Shown piece after piece: positions 46,733-57,883 of a stretch of 64,000 nt of DNA. The notes below the pieces were generated by a model. The model worked only from the letters and a program-made list of their open reading frames with translations. It was not told the origin of the DNA and made no database searches. Positions within the stretch are counted from its first letter, which is position 1. Each line of letters starts with the position of its first letter. A program made the position numbers and the translations under genes. The stretch comes from Microbacterium phyllosphaerae (lineage in GTDB: Bacteria; Actinomycetota; Actinomycetes; Actinomycetales; Microbacteriaceae). The DNA lies in assembly GCF_017876435.1 (NCBI RefSeq), contig NZ_JAGIOA010000001.1, positions 1,178,001 through 1,242,000 of the forward strand, given 5' to 3'.

Positions 46733-46807
46733 GGCGCTACTCTAGTGCGGCGGATGCGCCGTGCCGGCCGCGGCGGACGCGCCCGGCACGCACCATAGAC
46801 TTGGTGG

Positions 46808-48091
46808 ATGATCGACCTCGCACTCCTCCGCGAAAACCCGGAGATCGTCCGCCGTTCTCAGGCCGCCCGTGGCAACGACCAGGGCACCGTCGACATCGCA
46901 CTCGAGGCCGACCGATCGCGCCGAGCGGCACTCTCCGCATTCGAAGAGCTGCGTGCCGAGCAGAACGCGTTCGGCAAGCAGGTCGCGAAGGCCCCCAAAG
47001 AGGAGAAGGCCGCGCTCGTCGCGCAGGTGAAGAACCTCGCCGAGCGCGTCAAGCAGGCACAGCAGGCCGCGAACGAGGCGTCAGAGGCGGCATCCGCCGC
47101 GCTCGCCCGCATCGAGAACGTCGTCGTCGACGGCGTCCCCGCCGGCGGTGAGGCGGACTTCGTCGAGCTCCGCCGCGTCGGAGACGTGCCGGCCTTCGAT
47201 TTCGAACCGCGCGATCACCTCGAACTCGGCGAGATCCTCGGCGCGATCGACATGGAGCGCGGCGCGAAGGTCTCGGGTGCCCGCTTCTACTTCCTGCGCG
47301 GCATCGGGGCGCGCCTCGAGATCGCCCTCATGAACCTCGCGCTCGACAAGGCTCTGCAGAACGGCTTCGTGCCGCTGATCACGCCCACCCTGGTGCGACC
47401 GGAGATCATGCAGGGAACCGGCTTCCTCGGTGAGCACGCCGACGAGGTCTACCACCTCGACAAGGATGACGATCTCTACCTGGTCGGCACCAGCGAGGTC
47501 GCGCTCGCCGGGTACCACAAGGACGAGATCCTCGACCTCGGAAAGGGCGCGCTGCGCTACGCCGGCTGGTCGACGTGCTACCGGCGCGAGGCGGGTTCGC
47601 ACGGCAAGGACACCCGCGGCATCATCCGGGTGCACCAGTTCAACAAGCTCGAGATGTTCGTCTACACGAACCCCGAGGATGCCGAGGCGGAGCACCTGCG
47701 TCTCGTCGCACTGCAGGAGGAGATGCTGACTTCGCTCGGCCTCGCGTACCGCGTCATCGACGTCGCCGCGGGCGACCTCGGGTCGAGCGCCGCACGCAAG
47801 TACGACATCGAGGCGTGGGTCCCCACGCAGGGTGCCTTCCGTGAGCTGACCTCCACGTCGAACTGCACCACGTACCAGGCACGCCGCCTCGACATCCGCC
47901 ACCGGCCGGAGGCGCAGGACGGTCAGACCGCGAAGACGCAGCCGGTGGCCACGCTCAACGGCACCCTCGCGACCACCCGATGGATCGTCGCGCTGCTCGA
48001 GACGCACCAGCAGGCCGACGGTTCCGTGCGGGTGCCCGAGGTGCTGCGGCCCTACCTGGGCGGACTCGAGGTCCTGGAGCCCGAGGCATGA
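46808..48091 (+). CDS. serS: Serine-tRNA ligase
   Basis: This 427-residue protein has an N-terminal antiparallel coiled coil (about 30-100, Glu/Lys/Ala-rich) for the tRNA-Ser long arm. The class II core has [21 protein letters not shown] (motif 2 region) and [12 protein letters not shown] leading to motif 3 [15 protein letters not shown]. It charges tRNA-Ser. Its stop overlaps the HAD gene start (ATGA). A tRNA-Ser gene lies less than 1 kb downstream. Confidence 0.97.
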   Translation: MIDLALLRENPEIVRRSQAARGNDQGTVDIALEADRSRRAALSAFEELRAEQNAFGKQVAKAPKEEKAALVAQVKNLAERVKQAQQAANEASEAASAALARIENVVVDGVPAGGEADFVELRRVGDVPAFDFEPRDHLELGEILGAIDMERGAKVSGARFYFLRGIGARLEIALMNLALDKALQNGFVPLITPTLVRPEIMQGTGFLGEHADEVYHLDKDDDLYLVGTSEVALAGYHKDEILDLGKGALRYAGWSTCYRREAGSHGKDTRGIIRVHQFNKLEMFVYTNPEDAEAEHLRLVALQEEMLTSLGLAYRVIDVAAGDLGSSAARKYDIEAWVPTQGAFRELTSTSNCTTYQARRLDIRHRPEAQDGQTAKTQPVATLNGTLATTRWIVALLETHQQADGSVRVPEVLRPYLGGLEVLEPEA

Positions 48092-48909
48092 CCGCTCCCT
48101 GGCTCGTCGGCCTCGACGTCGACGGCACGATCCTGCTGCAGGACGAGACGATGAGCCCCGGGGTGCCTGAAGCCGTCGCTCGGCTGCGTGACGCCGGGCA
48201 CGAGGTGACCATCGCCACCGGACGCAGCTGGATGGCGACGCGTCGATATGTGGAGATGCTCGGCCTGACGGCGGAGTACGTCGTGTGCTCGAACGGTGCC
48301 GTGACGATGCGGCGTGTCGGTGACGAGTGGGAGCGGTGGCACATCGAGGTCTTCGACCCCGCGCCCGTTCTCGCGCTGCTGCGCGAGCGACTGCCCGAGG
48401 CGCGGTACATGGTGGAGCTCGGGTCGGGCCAGCGGCTCTACACCGAGCACATGGACGACTGGACGCTCGACGCGGGCCGGCAGGTGAGCTTCGAGGAACT
48501 CGCGGCCGAGCCGGTCTCGCGCATCGTGGTCGTCTCTCCCGGTCACGACGAGGACGACTTCCACCGACTCGTCGCCGACGCAGGACTCAATGAGGTCTCG
48601 TACGCGATCGGCTGGACGGCGTGGCTCGACATCGCGCCGCAGGGCGTCGACAAGGGGACGGCCCTGGAGCGCGTGCGCACCGAGCTGGGGTTCGAGCGGG
48701 GCCAGGTGCTCGTCGCCGGAGACGGTCGCAACGACATCGGCATGTTCGGGTGGGCGCTCGGGATCGACGGTCGTGCTGTGGCGATGGGGCAGGCGCCCGA
48801 CGAGGTCAAGGAAGCCGCCGGCGAGGTGACGGCGGACGTCGAGGAGGGCGGGCTGGCGACAGCGCTGAACACGCTTCCAGCACCTGCCCAGGTCAGCGCG
48901 GGAGAATAG
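48088..48909 (+). CDS. HAD-superfamily Cof-type hydrolase
   Basis: The start at ATG 48088 gives 273 residues. DVDGTIL carries the nucleophile and acid Asp, TIATGRSW is motif [13 protein letters not shown] is motif III and [15 protein letters not shown] is motif IV; a C2B cap lies between. Such enzymes dephosphorylate small sugar phosphates or flavin and nucleotide phosphates. The substrate is unknown. It is translationally coupled to serS. Confidence 0.92.
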   Translation: MTAPWLVGLDVDGTILLQDETMSPGVPEAVARLRDAGHEVTIATGRSWMATRRYVEMLGLTAEYVVCSNGAVTMRRVGDEWERWHIEVFDPAPVLALLRERLPEARYMVELGSGQRLYTEHMDDWTLDAGRQVSFEELAAEPVSRIVVVSPGHDEDDFHRLVADAGLNEVSYAIGWTAWLDIAPQGVDKGTALERVRTELGFERGQVLVAGDGRNDIGMFGWALGIDGRAVAMGQAPDEVKEAAGEVTADVEEGGLATALNTLPAPAQVSAGE

Positions 48910-48951
48910 AACTCGGCTAGACTCACGGCTTGTCGGCAGATTGTTCTGTCG

Positions 48952-49036
48952 GGAGGGTTGTCCGAGCGGCCGATGGAGCTGGTCTTGAAAACCAGTGGGC
49001 AGAGATGTCTCGTGGGTTCGAATCCCACACCCTCCG
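48952..49036 (+). tRNA. tRNA-Ser (TGA)
   Basis: An 85-base class II tRNA: acceptor GGAGGGT pairs with ACCCTCC, discriminator G, anticodon loop has TGA, and a long variable arm precedes GTGGGTTCGAATCCCAC. CCA is not encoded. Confidence 0.95.
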
Positions 49037-49087
49037 CATTCCAGGGAACGGTGTCCCCCGCACCGCACGCTGACCGAAAGGCCCCGA

Positions 49088-50326
49088 GTGAGTCCTAGCA
49101 CCCGACGCCGTCGCACCGTCGCGCGACATGGCCAGCTGCGTACTCCCCGTCCGCTCGGCCAGCTGCTGATGTTCATCGCGATCGGTCTCGCCGTCGTGCT
49201 CGTCAGCGGCGTCAGCGTCGCGGCCTACGTGGTCTACGACCTCTCCAGCACGGTGACGGCGAACGCGGTCGAGCTCGAGGGCGAAGAGGCGCTCCCGCCG
49301 AACATCGGCGAGTACAAGGAAGGGTTCAACCTTCTGCTGACCGGCGTCGACACGTGCGAAGACGCGTATGCGGAGTACTTCGGTGCTCGGTGCGACGGCG
49401 GCGACTCCGAGGGCACCCTGAACGACGTGAACCTGCTCGTGCACGTCTCGCAGGAGCCGCGTCGCATCACGGTCGTCAGCTTCCCCCGCGACCTCATGCT
49501 CGCGATCCCGGAGTGCGAAGACGACCAGGGCAACGTGCACTCCGCCATGAGCAAGCAGCCCCTGAACGTCGCCTACACCGACGGCGGCCTCAACTGCGTC
49601 GCCAAGACGATCACCGAGCTCACCGGCCAGGAGATCCAGTTCGCGGCGTCCGTGACCTTCGGCGGCGTGATCGAGATCACCAACGCGATCGGCGGCGTCG
49701 ACGTGTGCCTCGCGACCGGCATCAAGGACAAGTACACCAACCTCAACATGACGGCGGGGACGCACACGATCAAGGGCCTGGAGGCGCTGCAGTTCCTCCG
49801 CACCAGGCACGGCGTCGGAGACGGCAGCGACCTCGGGCGCATCGGCAACCAGCAGCAGTACATGTCGAGCCTCGTGCGAAAGCTGATCAGCAGCGAGACG
49901 CTCGGCAACGTCCCGATGATGCTGAAGCTCGCGAACACCGGTCTCAGCAACGTGAAGGCCAGCAACTCGCTCGCGGATCCGATGAAGATCGTCCAGATCG
50001 CCCTGGCCGTGAAGTCGGTTCCCTTCGAGGACATCGTCTTCCTGCAGTACCCGACCGGATCCGATTCGGAGAACCCCAACAAGGTCGTGGCGAACGAATC
50101 CGCGGCTCAGGAGATGTGGGACGCGATCAACGCGAACGCCCAGCTGCAGGTCACGCACGAGAACACCGAGAGCGACGGCGTCGTCGTGACCGAGCCCACG
50201 CCCGCTGATGCCGGCACGGCCACCCCCGACCCTGCGGCCACGCCCGACAACGTCGTGGCGCTGCCCGACACGATCAAGGGCAACTCGGCCGCGCAGCAGA
50301 CCTGCTCGAACGGAAACGTGAACTGA
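49088..50326 (+). CDS. LytR-CpsA-Psr (LCP) family cell-wall glycopolymer ligase
   Basis: The start at GTG 49088, behind GAAAGG, gives 412 residues. A basic cytoplasmic tail and one membrane helix (about 25-50) precede the exported LCP domain (about 75-290). Conserved segments are FNLLLTGVDT, SFPRDLMLAIP with the catalytic Arg, and GGVDVCL and LRTRHGVGDGSDLGRIGNQQQ. The tail is Pro/Thr/Asp-rich. LCP enzymes transfer teichoic-acid-like or other polymers from undecaprenyl pyrophosphate to peptidoglycan and may attach the polymer made by the operon at 2783-8705, although the genes are far apart. Confidence 0.9.
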   Translation: MSPSTRRRRTVARHGQLRTPRPLGQLLMFIAIGLAVVLVSGVSVAAYVVYDLSSTVTANAVELEGEEALPPNIGEYKEGFNLLLTGVDTCEDAYAEYFGARCDGGDSEGTLNDVNLLVHVSQEPRRITVVSFPRDLMLAIPECEDDQGNVHSAMSKQPLNVAYTDGGLNCVAKTITELTGQEIQFAASVTFGGVIEITNAIGGVDVCLATGIKDKYTNLNMTAGTHTIKGLEALQFLRTRHGVGDGSDLGRIGNQQQYMSSLVRKLISSETLGNVPMMLKLANTGLSNVKASNSLADPMKIVQIALAVKSVPFEDIVFLQYPTGSDSENPNKVVANESAAQEMWDAINANAQLQVTHENTESDGVVVTEPTPADAGTATPDPAATPDNVVALPDTIKGNSAAQQTCSNGNVN

Positions 50327-50342
50327 CTCGCGCATTCTGATC

Positions 50343-50382
50343 AGAGAACCGCCCCTTCCCTGCCGGGAGAGGGCGGTTCTCT
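50343..50382. terminator. Bidirectional terminator between LCP and TetR genes
   Basis: AGAGAACCGCCC pairs with GGGCGGTTCTCT, ending in TCTC; the genes converge. Confidence 0.88.
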
Positions 50383-50385
50383 CGT

Positions 50386-50997
50386 TCAGTCCTCCTGCGT
50401 CGCCGCGGGCGGTGGCGTCGCTCGCGGCGACGGCGGGTAGAGCACGTCCATCAGCGACTCGATGATGCCGGGCATGTCGACGGTGGGGTCGATCATCCAC
50501 TGCAGCTGGAGCCCGTCGGAGACGGCCTGGATCACCCTGGCCATGGTGTCGGGGTCGAGGGTCGCGCGCCGCTGCTCGTCGCGCTCGAACGCGACCGCGA
50601 TGCTCTCCCGGAGTCGTTCGCTGCGATCGAGGAAGTAGCGGTGGGCGGGATGCTCCGGATCGACGGCATCCACAGCCAGGCGGGAGAACAGTTCGACGAC
50701 GCCCGGGACTTCGGCGTTGCGGCGGATCACGTCGACGAACGCGGCTTTCGCGTCGACCGGATCCACCGGTTGCGGAGTGTCGAGGTCGTGCTCGTCGCGG
50801 GTGCGGAGCACCTCGGTGAACAGCTCCTCCTTGCTCCCGAAGTAGTGCAGGAGCGCTGCCGGGGTGACCCCGACGACCTCGGCGATCTGTTTGAGCGACG
50901 CGTTCTGGTATCCCTTGCGGCCGATCACATCGAGCGCGCTCTCGAGGATCTCTCCGCGTCTGGCGACGCCCTTCGCATATGAACCTCGTCGTGCCAT
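50386..50997 (-). CDS. TetR-family transcriptional repressor
   Basis: This 203-residue protein has an N-terminal TetR helix-turn-helix (ILESALDVIGRKGYQNASLKQIAEVVGVTPAALLHYFGSKEEL, residues about 15-58; described by its ends only) and a helical ligand domain. It is divergent from the beta-glucosidase gene with 93 bp between, so it most likely controls that gene and itself. The ligand is unknown. Confidence 0.88.
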   Translation of the reverse strand: MARRGSYAKGVARRGEILESALDVIGRKGYQNASLKQIAEVVGVTPAALLHYFGSKEELFTEVLRTRDEHDLDTPQPVDPVDAKAAFVDVIRRNAEVPGVVELFSRLAVDAVDPEHPAHRYFLDRSERLRESIAVAFERDEQRRATLDPDTMARVIQAVSDGLQLQWMIDPTVDMPGIIESLMDVLYPPSPRATPPPAATQED

Positions 50998-51052
50998 CTC
51001 TCGAGACTAATCCTGAACAACGTTTGAAATCCAATACCTACTCGCATATAGT

Positions 51053-51082
51053 TTTCGCAAGACATTGACGTCGCCTGCGAAA
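51053..51082. promoter_or_regulatory. Candidate operator between TetR and beta-glucosidase genes
   Basis: TTTCGCA at 51053-51059 and TGCGAAA at 51076-51082 form a 7-bp inverted repeat with a 16-base spacer, ending 8 bp before the beta-glucosidase ATG. A second imperfect palindrome, CAACGTTTG, lies at about 51018-51026 next to the TetR start. Confidence 0.4.
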
Positions 51083-51090
51083 GGAAGACC

Positions 51091-53379
51091 ATGACCGAGA
51101 TCTCGGCATCCGACCTCACCCTCGAAGAGAAGGCATCGCTCACGAGCGGTGCGGACTTCTGGACGACCAAGTCGATCGATCGCGTCGGCCTTCCGTCGAT
51201 CATGATGACCGACGGCCCGCACGGCCTCCGCAAGCAGTCCGGACGCACGGATCACCTCGGTCTCGCGAGCAGTGTCCCCGCCACCTGCTTCCCGCCCGCC
51301 GTCGGCATCGGCTCGTCCTTCGACCCGGAGATCATCGAGCGCGTCGGCGCGGCCATCGGCGTCGAGGCGGCCATCGAGGATGTCGCGATCGTGCTCGGCC
51401 CCGGCATCAACATCAAGCGCTCGCCGCTGTGCGGACGCAACTTCGAGTACTTCTCCGAGGACCCCATCGTGTCGGGCATCCTCGGGGCGGCGTCCGTGCG
51501 CGGCGTGCAGTCGCGGGGAGTCGGCTCCTCGCTCAAGCACTTCGCGGCGAACAACCAGGAGTTCGATCGGATGCGCGCGAGCTCCGACGTCGACCCTCGT
51601 CCGCTGCACGAGATCTACCTCCGCGGCTTCGAGCGCGTCGTCACGGACGCCCAACCGTGGACCGTCATGTGCTCGTACAACCGTCTCAACGGCGTGTACA
51701 CCTCGGAGGACCCGTGGCTGCTCACGCAGGTGCTGCGCGACGACTGGGGCTTCGACGGGCTCGTGGTCTCCGACTGGGGTGCGGTGAACGACCGGGTGGC
51801 CGGCGTCGCCGCCGGACTCGACCTCGAGATGCCCTCGTCAGGCGGCCGCACGGATGCTCAGCTCGTCGCCGCCGTGCGCGCGGGTGAGCTCGCCGAGAGC
51901 GTGCTCGACACCGCGGCCGCCCGCGCGATCGACCTGGTGCGCAAGGCCGGTCGGCGCCCGGCCGTGTCGGGTCCGCTGGACGTCGACGCGCACCACGCAC
52001 TCGCACGAGAGGCCGCCGGCCGTTCCATCGTCCTGCTGAAGAACGACGGCGATGTGCTTCCGCTCGGTGAGGGACAGAAGATCGCCGTCATCGGAGCGTT
52101 CGCCACCGAACCGCGCTTCCAGGGCGCGGGCTCGTCTCTGATCAACCCGACCCGGGTCGACGGGACGCTCGACGAGCTGCGCGCCGTCGCCGGCGACGAC
52201 GTCTCGTACGCACCGGGCTTCGCGGTCGCGGGCGGGGCCGTCGCAGCATCCGGGCGCTCCGACGACGACCTGCGCGACGAGGCCGTGGCCGTGGCATCCG
52301 CAGCCGATGTGGCCGTCGTCTTCCTCGGGCTTCCCGCCGCGGAGGAGTCGGAGGGCTTCGACCGTGAGCACATCGACCTTCCCGCCGACCAGCTCGCGCT
52401 GCTCGACGCCGTGATCCAGGCGAACCCCACGACCGTGGTCGTGCTCTCGAACGGCGGCGTCGTGGCGCTGCCCTTCGCCGACCGGGTGCCCGCGATCGTC
52501 GAGACCTGGCTGCTGGGGCAGGCAGGCGGCGGTGCCGTCGCCGACGTGCTGTACGGCGCCGTGAACCCGTCGGGCAAGCTCACCGAGACCGTGCCCGTGC
52601 GGATCGAGGACAACCCCTCGTTCGGCAACTTCCCCGGCGAGTTCGGTCACGTCCGCTACGGCGAGGGCGTTCTCGTGGGCTACCGGTGGTACGACGCGAA
52701 GGGCCTCGAGGTCGCCTACCCGTTCGGTCACGGCCTGTCGTACACGACGTTCTCGTACGGGGAGGCCTCGGTGTCGGTCACAGCTGACGGCGACATCGCC
52801 GTGACCGTCAAGGTCACCAACACGGGCGCGCGCGACGGCCGCGAGGTCGTGCAGGTGTACGTCGCCCCGGTGCGCTCCGTCGTGCAGCGTGCACCGCGTG
52901 AGCTCAAGGCGTTCTCGTCCGTGGCGCTGGCCGCAGGGGAGACCCGCGCTGTCGAGCTCGTCGTCCGCCGCGAGGACCTCGCCTACTGGGACGTCCGCGT
53001 CGATCGGTTCATCGTCGAGGGCGGGGAGTACACGGTCGAGGTCGCCGCATCGAGCCGCGACATCCGCTCATCGTCAACGGTCGAGGTCGAGGGAGACGCC
53101 GTCTCACTGCCCCTCACCATGAACTCCTCGATCGGCGACGTCGTCGGGCATCCCGTCGCGGGCCCGATCGTGATGGCCGCGCTCGGTGGCGTGATGGACG
53201 GCCTCACCGGAGCCGACTCATCGGCCGCATCGATGATGCCGAATGATGAGGCGATGGAGAAGATGATGGCGTCGTTCCCGATCGGACGCCTCATCGGCTT
53301 CCCCGGTGTCGACGTGACGTACGAGCAGATCGAGCAGCTGCTCGCCGGGGCGAACGCGGGAGTGCTGCCGCAGAGCTGA
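51091..53379 (+). CDS. Glycoside hydrolase family 3 beta-glucosidase
   Basis: This 762-residue protein has no signal peptide, so it acts in the cytoplasm. The N-terminal GH3 barrel contains KHFAANNQE (149-157) and the nucleophile Asp228 in VVSDWGAVND. The second alpha/beta sandwich domain (about 310-530) and a C-terminal FnIII-like domain (about 570-660, VTNTGARDGREVVQVYVAP) follow, and a 95-residue C-terminal extension is outside the usual core. GGAAGACC precedes the ATG. It releases glucose or similar sugars from imported beta-glycosides. It is controlled by the adjacent TetR by inference. Confidence 0.93.
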   Translation: MTEISASDLTLEEKASLTSGADFWTTKSIDRVGLPSIMMTDGPHGLRKQSGRTDHLGLASSVPATCFPPAVGIGSSFDPEIIERVGAAIGVEAAIEDVAIVLGPGINIKRSPLCGRNFEYFSEDPIVSGILGAASVRGVQSRGVGSSLKHFAANNQEFDRMRASSDVDPRPLHEIYLRGFERVVTDAQPWTVMCSYNRLNGVYTSEDPWLLTQVLRDDWGFDGLVVSDWGAVNDRVAGVAAGLDLEMPSSGGRTDAQLVAAVRAGELAESVLDTAAARAIDLVRKAGRRPAVSGPLDVDAHHALAREAAGRSIVLLKNDGDVLPLGEGQKIAVIGAFATEPRFQGAGSSLINPTRVDGTLDELRAVAGDDVSYAPGFAVAGGAVAASGRSDDDLRDEAVAVASAADVAVVFLGLPAAEESEGFDREHIDLPADQLALLDAVIQANPTTVVVLSNGGVVALPFADRVPAIVETWLLGQAGGGAVADVLYGAVNPSGKLTETVPVRIEDNPSFGNFPGEFGHVRYGEGVLVGYRWYDAKGLEVAYPFGHGLSYTTFSYGEASVSVTADGDIAVTVKVTNTGARDGREVVQVYVAPVRSVVQRAPRELKAFSSVALAAGETRAVELVVRREDLAYWDVRVDRFIVEGGEYTVEVAASSRDIRSSSTVEVEGDAVSLPLTMNSSIGDVVGHPVAGPIVMAALGGVMDGLTGADSSAASMMPNDEAMEKMMASFPIGRLIGFPGVDVTYEQIEQLLAGANAGVLPQS

Positions 53380-53394
53380 CTCGCACCCGGATGC

Positions 53395-53434
53395 CGAAAC
53401 GCCCTCCCTGGCGCGCGACGGGGAGGGCGTTTCG
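53395..53434. terminator. Bidirectional terminator after the beta-glucosidase gene
   Basis: CGAAACGCCCTCCC pairs with GGGAGGGCGTTTCG (14 bp) with a 12-base loop; the genes converge. Confidence 0.9.
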
Positions 53435-53465
53435 ATCTCGCCCGGGTGCTTCCGTTCGGCTGAGG

Positions 53466-54904
<1,439 letters not shown>

Positions 54905-54908
<4 letters not shown>

Positions 54909-56041
54909 GAGGGGTCCTTTCCTGCGGTGAACGCGGGGTCGTCGATGCGTGCGGGGTCGTCGGTGAGCAGAGGGGCGAACCGGATGCCGAGGCCGTCATG
55001 CGCGTTCTCGGTGAGCCAGCCGTCGGCGATCGTCACCGGCGCGGGGTCGACCAGGGCGCCGAGGGAGCCGAACCCGGCGTCCTCGACATCTTCGACGAGC
55101 ACCTCGGATGCGGTGTCGGGCAGAGTCAGCGCGAGTTGTCCCGAGAGCTCGGGAAGCAGATGCGGGTGCAGGGCGGCGCCGTGCGATGCGGCCAGTTCGG
55201 CGATGCGGAGGAACGGGGTGATGCCGCCCACGCGCACGATGTTGGGCTGCACGATCTGCGCCGCACCCGAGCGCAGGAAGTCGCCGAAGCGGTGCACGGT
55301 GTGCAGGTTCTCGCCGAGCGCGATCGGTACATCGATGCGTCGTGCGAGTTCCGTGTGGCCGTCGAGGTCGTCGGCTCGCAGCGGTTCCTCGATCCAGGCG
55401 AGGTCGAAACGCGACAGCGCGTCGACCGACATGGCCGCCCGGTCGAGATCCCACCGCTGGTTCGCGTCGATCATCAGCGATCGATCCGGTCCCAACAGCT
55501 CGCGGACGGCGGCGACGCGGTCGAGGTCCTCGGCGAGATCGGGCTTGCCGACCTTGATCTTCACGGCGTCGAACCCCGAATCGATCCACCGCTGCACCTG
55601 CGCGAGCAGGTCATCGAGCGGATAGTGCAGGTTCACCCCCGAGCCGTAGGCGCGCACGCGATCGCGGCGGCGGCCGATCGATCCGGACACCGTGCCGCCG
55701 GCTGACCGAGCCGCGGCGTCCCACAGCGCGAGATCGAGTCCGGCGAGCGCGATGGTCGTGATCCCTCCGCCTCCGGCTTCATGCAGGTGCTCCCACAGCC
55801 CCTGCCAGGCTTCGCCGGGGACTGCCGATCGCCCGACTGCGGCCGGTGCGATGTCGTGTTCGAGCAGAGCGTTCACCGCAGGCGCCCCGATCTGCGGGCT
55901 CCACGAGAAGCCCCAGCCCTCGGCTCCGTCGGAGCGGACGACGTGCGTCGCGATGACGCCGACGGAGGTGACATCGGCAGCCCACGGGCGCGTCAACGAC
56001 ACCCGCTGCAGACGCGTCGTCAGACTCCGGATCGTGGTCAC
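54905..56041 (-). CDS. Enolase-superfamily sugar-acid dehydratase or lactone cycloisomerase
   Basis: This 378-residue protein starts at GTG 56041 (GTGA overlap). The barrel has the KIK motif (Lys161, Lys163), metal ligands Asp192 (IDAN), Glu218 (WIEEP) and Glu244 (LGEN), and His292/His294 (LHPH) near the second half-site. This is a mandelate-racemase/muconate-lactonising pattern. In oxidative uronate pathways, galactarolactone cycloisomerase (also about 378 residues in Agrobacterium) or glucarate dehydratase fills this slot. The exact substrate is inferred from its neighbours. Confidence 0.85.
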
Positions 56042-56937
56042 AGCAGTGCGCGTCCTGCCGCGAGGATCTCGGCGAGGCGTGCCTCCTGCGCGGGAGTCGG
56101 GTCGACGAGCGGTGCGCGGACCGACCCGACCGCGAGGCCCGAGAGCCGCAGGCCCGCTTTGATGAGGGAGACCCCGAACCCCGGGGTCTCGTCGCGCAGC
56201 TCGACGAGAGGTCGATAGAAGCCGTCGAGCAGAGCGAGGCGCCGCGCTTCGTCACCGTCCGCATAGGCCCGGTAGTAGGCGTCGGCGATGTCAGGCGCCA
56301 TCGCGAAGGCGGCCGAGGAATACAGGGGCACGCCGATGCCGCGATACGCCCCCTGGGTGAGCTCGGCCGTGAGGAGACCGTTGAAGAACGCGAAGTCCGA
56401 GCGGCCCTCCTCGGCGACGGCGCGGACGATCAGCTGCGTCGCGCCGATGTCGCCGGTGCCGTCTTTGAAGCCCACGACCTTCGGATTGGCGACCAGCCGG
56501 CGCACCGTCTCGACCGAGTACTGCGCACTGCCGCGGTGGTAGATGATCACGGGCAGGCTCGCTGCCTCGACGATCTGCTCGACATAGGCGGCGAGCCCCG
56601 CCTGCGTGCCGCCGACGAGATAGGGCGGCAGCACGAGAAGTCCGTCGGCGCCGGCATCGGCTGCGGCCGTCGCCACCTCGATCGCGTGGCCGAGCGGGCC
56701 ACCGGCGCCGGCGATGACGGGCACGCGTCCGGCCACAGCGGTGACAGCCGTGCGGGTGACCGCGGCGGCTTCGCTCGCCGACAGGGCGTGGAACTCGCCC
56801 GTGCCGCACGCGGGGAACACCCCGCCGGCTCCGGCCTCGACGCCGGTCGCGACATGGGCGGCGAGCAGCCCATGGTCGATCGTGCCGTCCGGGGCGAACG
56901 GGGTCACCGGGAAGAAGAGGATTCCATCGAAGTCCAT
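56038..56937 (-). CDS. kdgD: 5-dehydro-4-deoxyglucarate dehydratase (DHDPS family)
   Basis: This 299-residue TIM-barrel lyase has FFPVTPF, FPACGTGEFHALS, VIAGAGG, LLVLPPYLV, Tyr133 in IIYHRG and the Schiff-base Lys158 in VGFKDGTGD. The CGTGEF and LPPYL segments separate KdgD from dihydrodipicolinate synthase. It converts 5-dehydro-4-deoxy-glucarate to 2-oxoglutarate semialdehyde with loss of water and CO2. It starts 10 bp after the previous stop and overlaps the next start. Confidence 0.92.
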   Translation of the reverse strand: MDFDGILFFPVTPFAPDGTIDHGLLAAHVATGVEAGAGGVFPACGTGEFHALSASEAAAVTRTAVTAVAGRVPVIAGAGGPLGHAIEVATAAADAGADGLLVLPPYLVGGTQAGLAAYVEQIVEAASLPVIIYHRGSAQYSVETVRRLVANPKVVGFKDGTGDIGATQLIVRAVAEEGRSDFAFFNGLLTAELTQGAYRGIGVPLYSSAAFAMAPDIADAYYRAYADGDEARRLALLDGFYRPLVELRDETPGFGVSLIKAGLRLSGLAVGSVRAPLVDPTPAQEARLAEILAAGRALL

Positions 56938-56947
56938 GTCGAGCCTT

Positions 56948-57883
56948 TCAGGAGACGGATGCGGTGGCGGGTGCGGTGACGGACGCGGCGGCGGGGTCGA
57001 GCTCCGTCCGCCAGCTGCGGGTCGGGCGCCAGCCCAGCAGGTGCGCAGCCTTGGCGGAGCTGAAGGCGGGGGTGTTGCCGGTCAATGCCGCAGCCGCGTG
57101 CTCGGTGCCGGGGTGGAAGCGGGGGAGCAGCTCGCTCAGAGGACGACGGGCGAGCGCGTCGTCGGCGCCGACGAAGAAGACCTCACCGTTCGGGATGTCG
57201 TCGAGAGCGGCGAGCAGGGTGTCGGCGAAGCCGGCGACGTCCCGGGCGTCGACGTAGTTGAACAGAGCGGGAGCCGACAGTGCCGGGTCGTCGAGTCGCT
57301 CGAGCACGGTGTGGCCCTGCTGCGTCGGAGCTCCGGCCCACTCTTCCGGGGCGATCACATAGCAGGGGCGGAAGGACGCGAAGCGCACGTCGTCGCCGGT
57401 CTGGCGTCGCAGCATGTCGATGGTCTGCTCGATGAGCAGCTTCGACAGGGCATAGGCGTTCCACGGCTCGGCGGGCGAAGTCTCGTCGAGGGGCAGCCGC
57501 TCGGGCGTCCATCCGCGCGGAGCGCCGTAGCCGATCACGGTCGGACTGGAGGCGGCGACCACGCGGTGGATGCCGGCGCGGACCGCTCCGCCGAGCACCG
57601 ACTGCGCGAGCGCGCCGTTGGTGCGCAGGATGACGTCCTCCGGCGCGCTGAAGGGCACCGCGATCGCTGCGAGATGGATGAGCGCGTCGGCTGAGGCGCC
57701 CGCGAGCGCCGATGCCGTGGCATCCGCATCGGTGAGATCGAGCGAGAACTGGGTGATTCCCGGGCGATCGAGGTCGTCGGTGGGCTCTCGGTCGATCGAG
57801 ACGATCTCGTGCCCCGCCTCGGCGAGACCCGCGGACAGCGATCGCCCGAGTCGGCCGGACCCTCCGGTGACGACGATCCTCAT
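56948..57883 (-). CDS. Extended SDR, uronate-dehydrogenase-like
   Basis: The start at ATG 57883 overlaps the previous stop by one base (TGATG) and gives 311 residues. GGSGRLG (7-13) binds NAD, and Tyr144-x3-Lys148 (YALSK) with an upstream ASS segment forms the catalytic set. It is an epimerase/dehydratase-type SDR. Uronate dehydrogenases belong to this group, and the gene's place ahead of kdgD and KGSADH supports oxidation of a hexuronate to an aldarolactone. A nucleotide-sugar epimerase role cannot be excluded. Confidence 0.82.
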   Translation of the reverse strand: MRIVVTGGSGRLGRSLSAGLAEAGHEIVSIDREPTDDLDRPGITQFSLDLTDADATASALAGASADALIHLAAIAVPFSAPEDVILRTNGALAQSVLGGAVRAGIHRVVAASSPTVIGYGAPRGWTPERLPLDETSPAEPWNAYALSKLLIEQTIDMLRRQTGDDVRFASFRPCYVIAPEEWAGAPTQQGHTVLERLDDPALSAPALFNYVDARDVAGFADTLLAALDDIPNGEVFFVGADDALARRPLSELLPRFHPGTEHAAAALTGNTPAFSSAKAAHLLGWRPTRSWRTELDPAAASVTAPATASVS

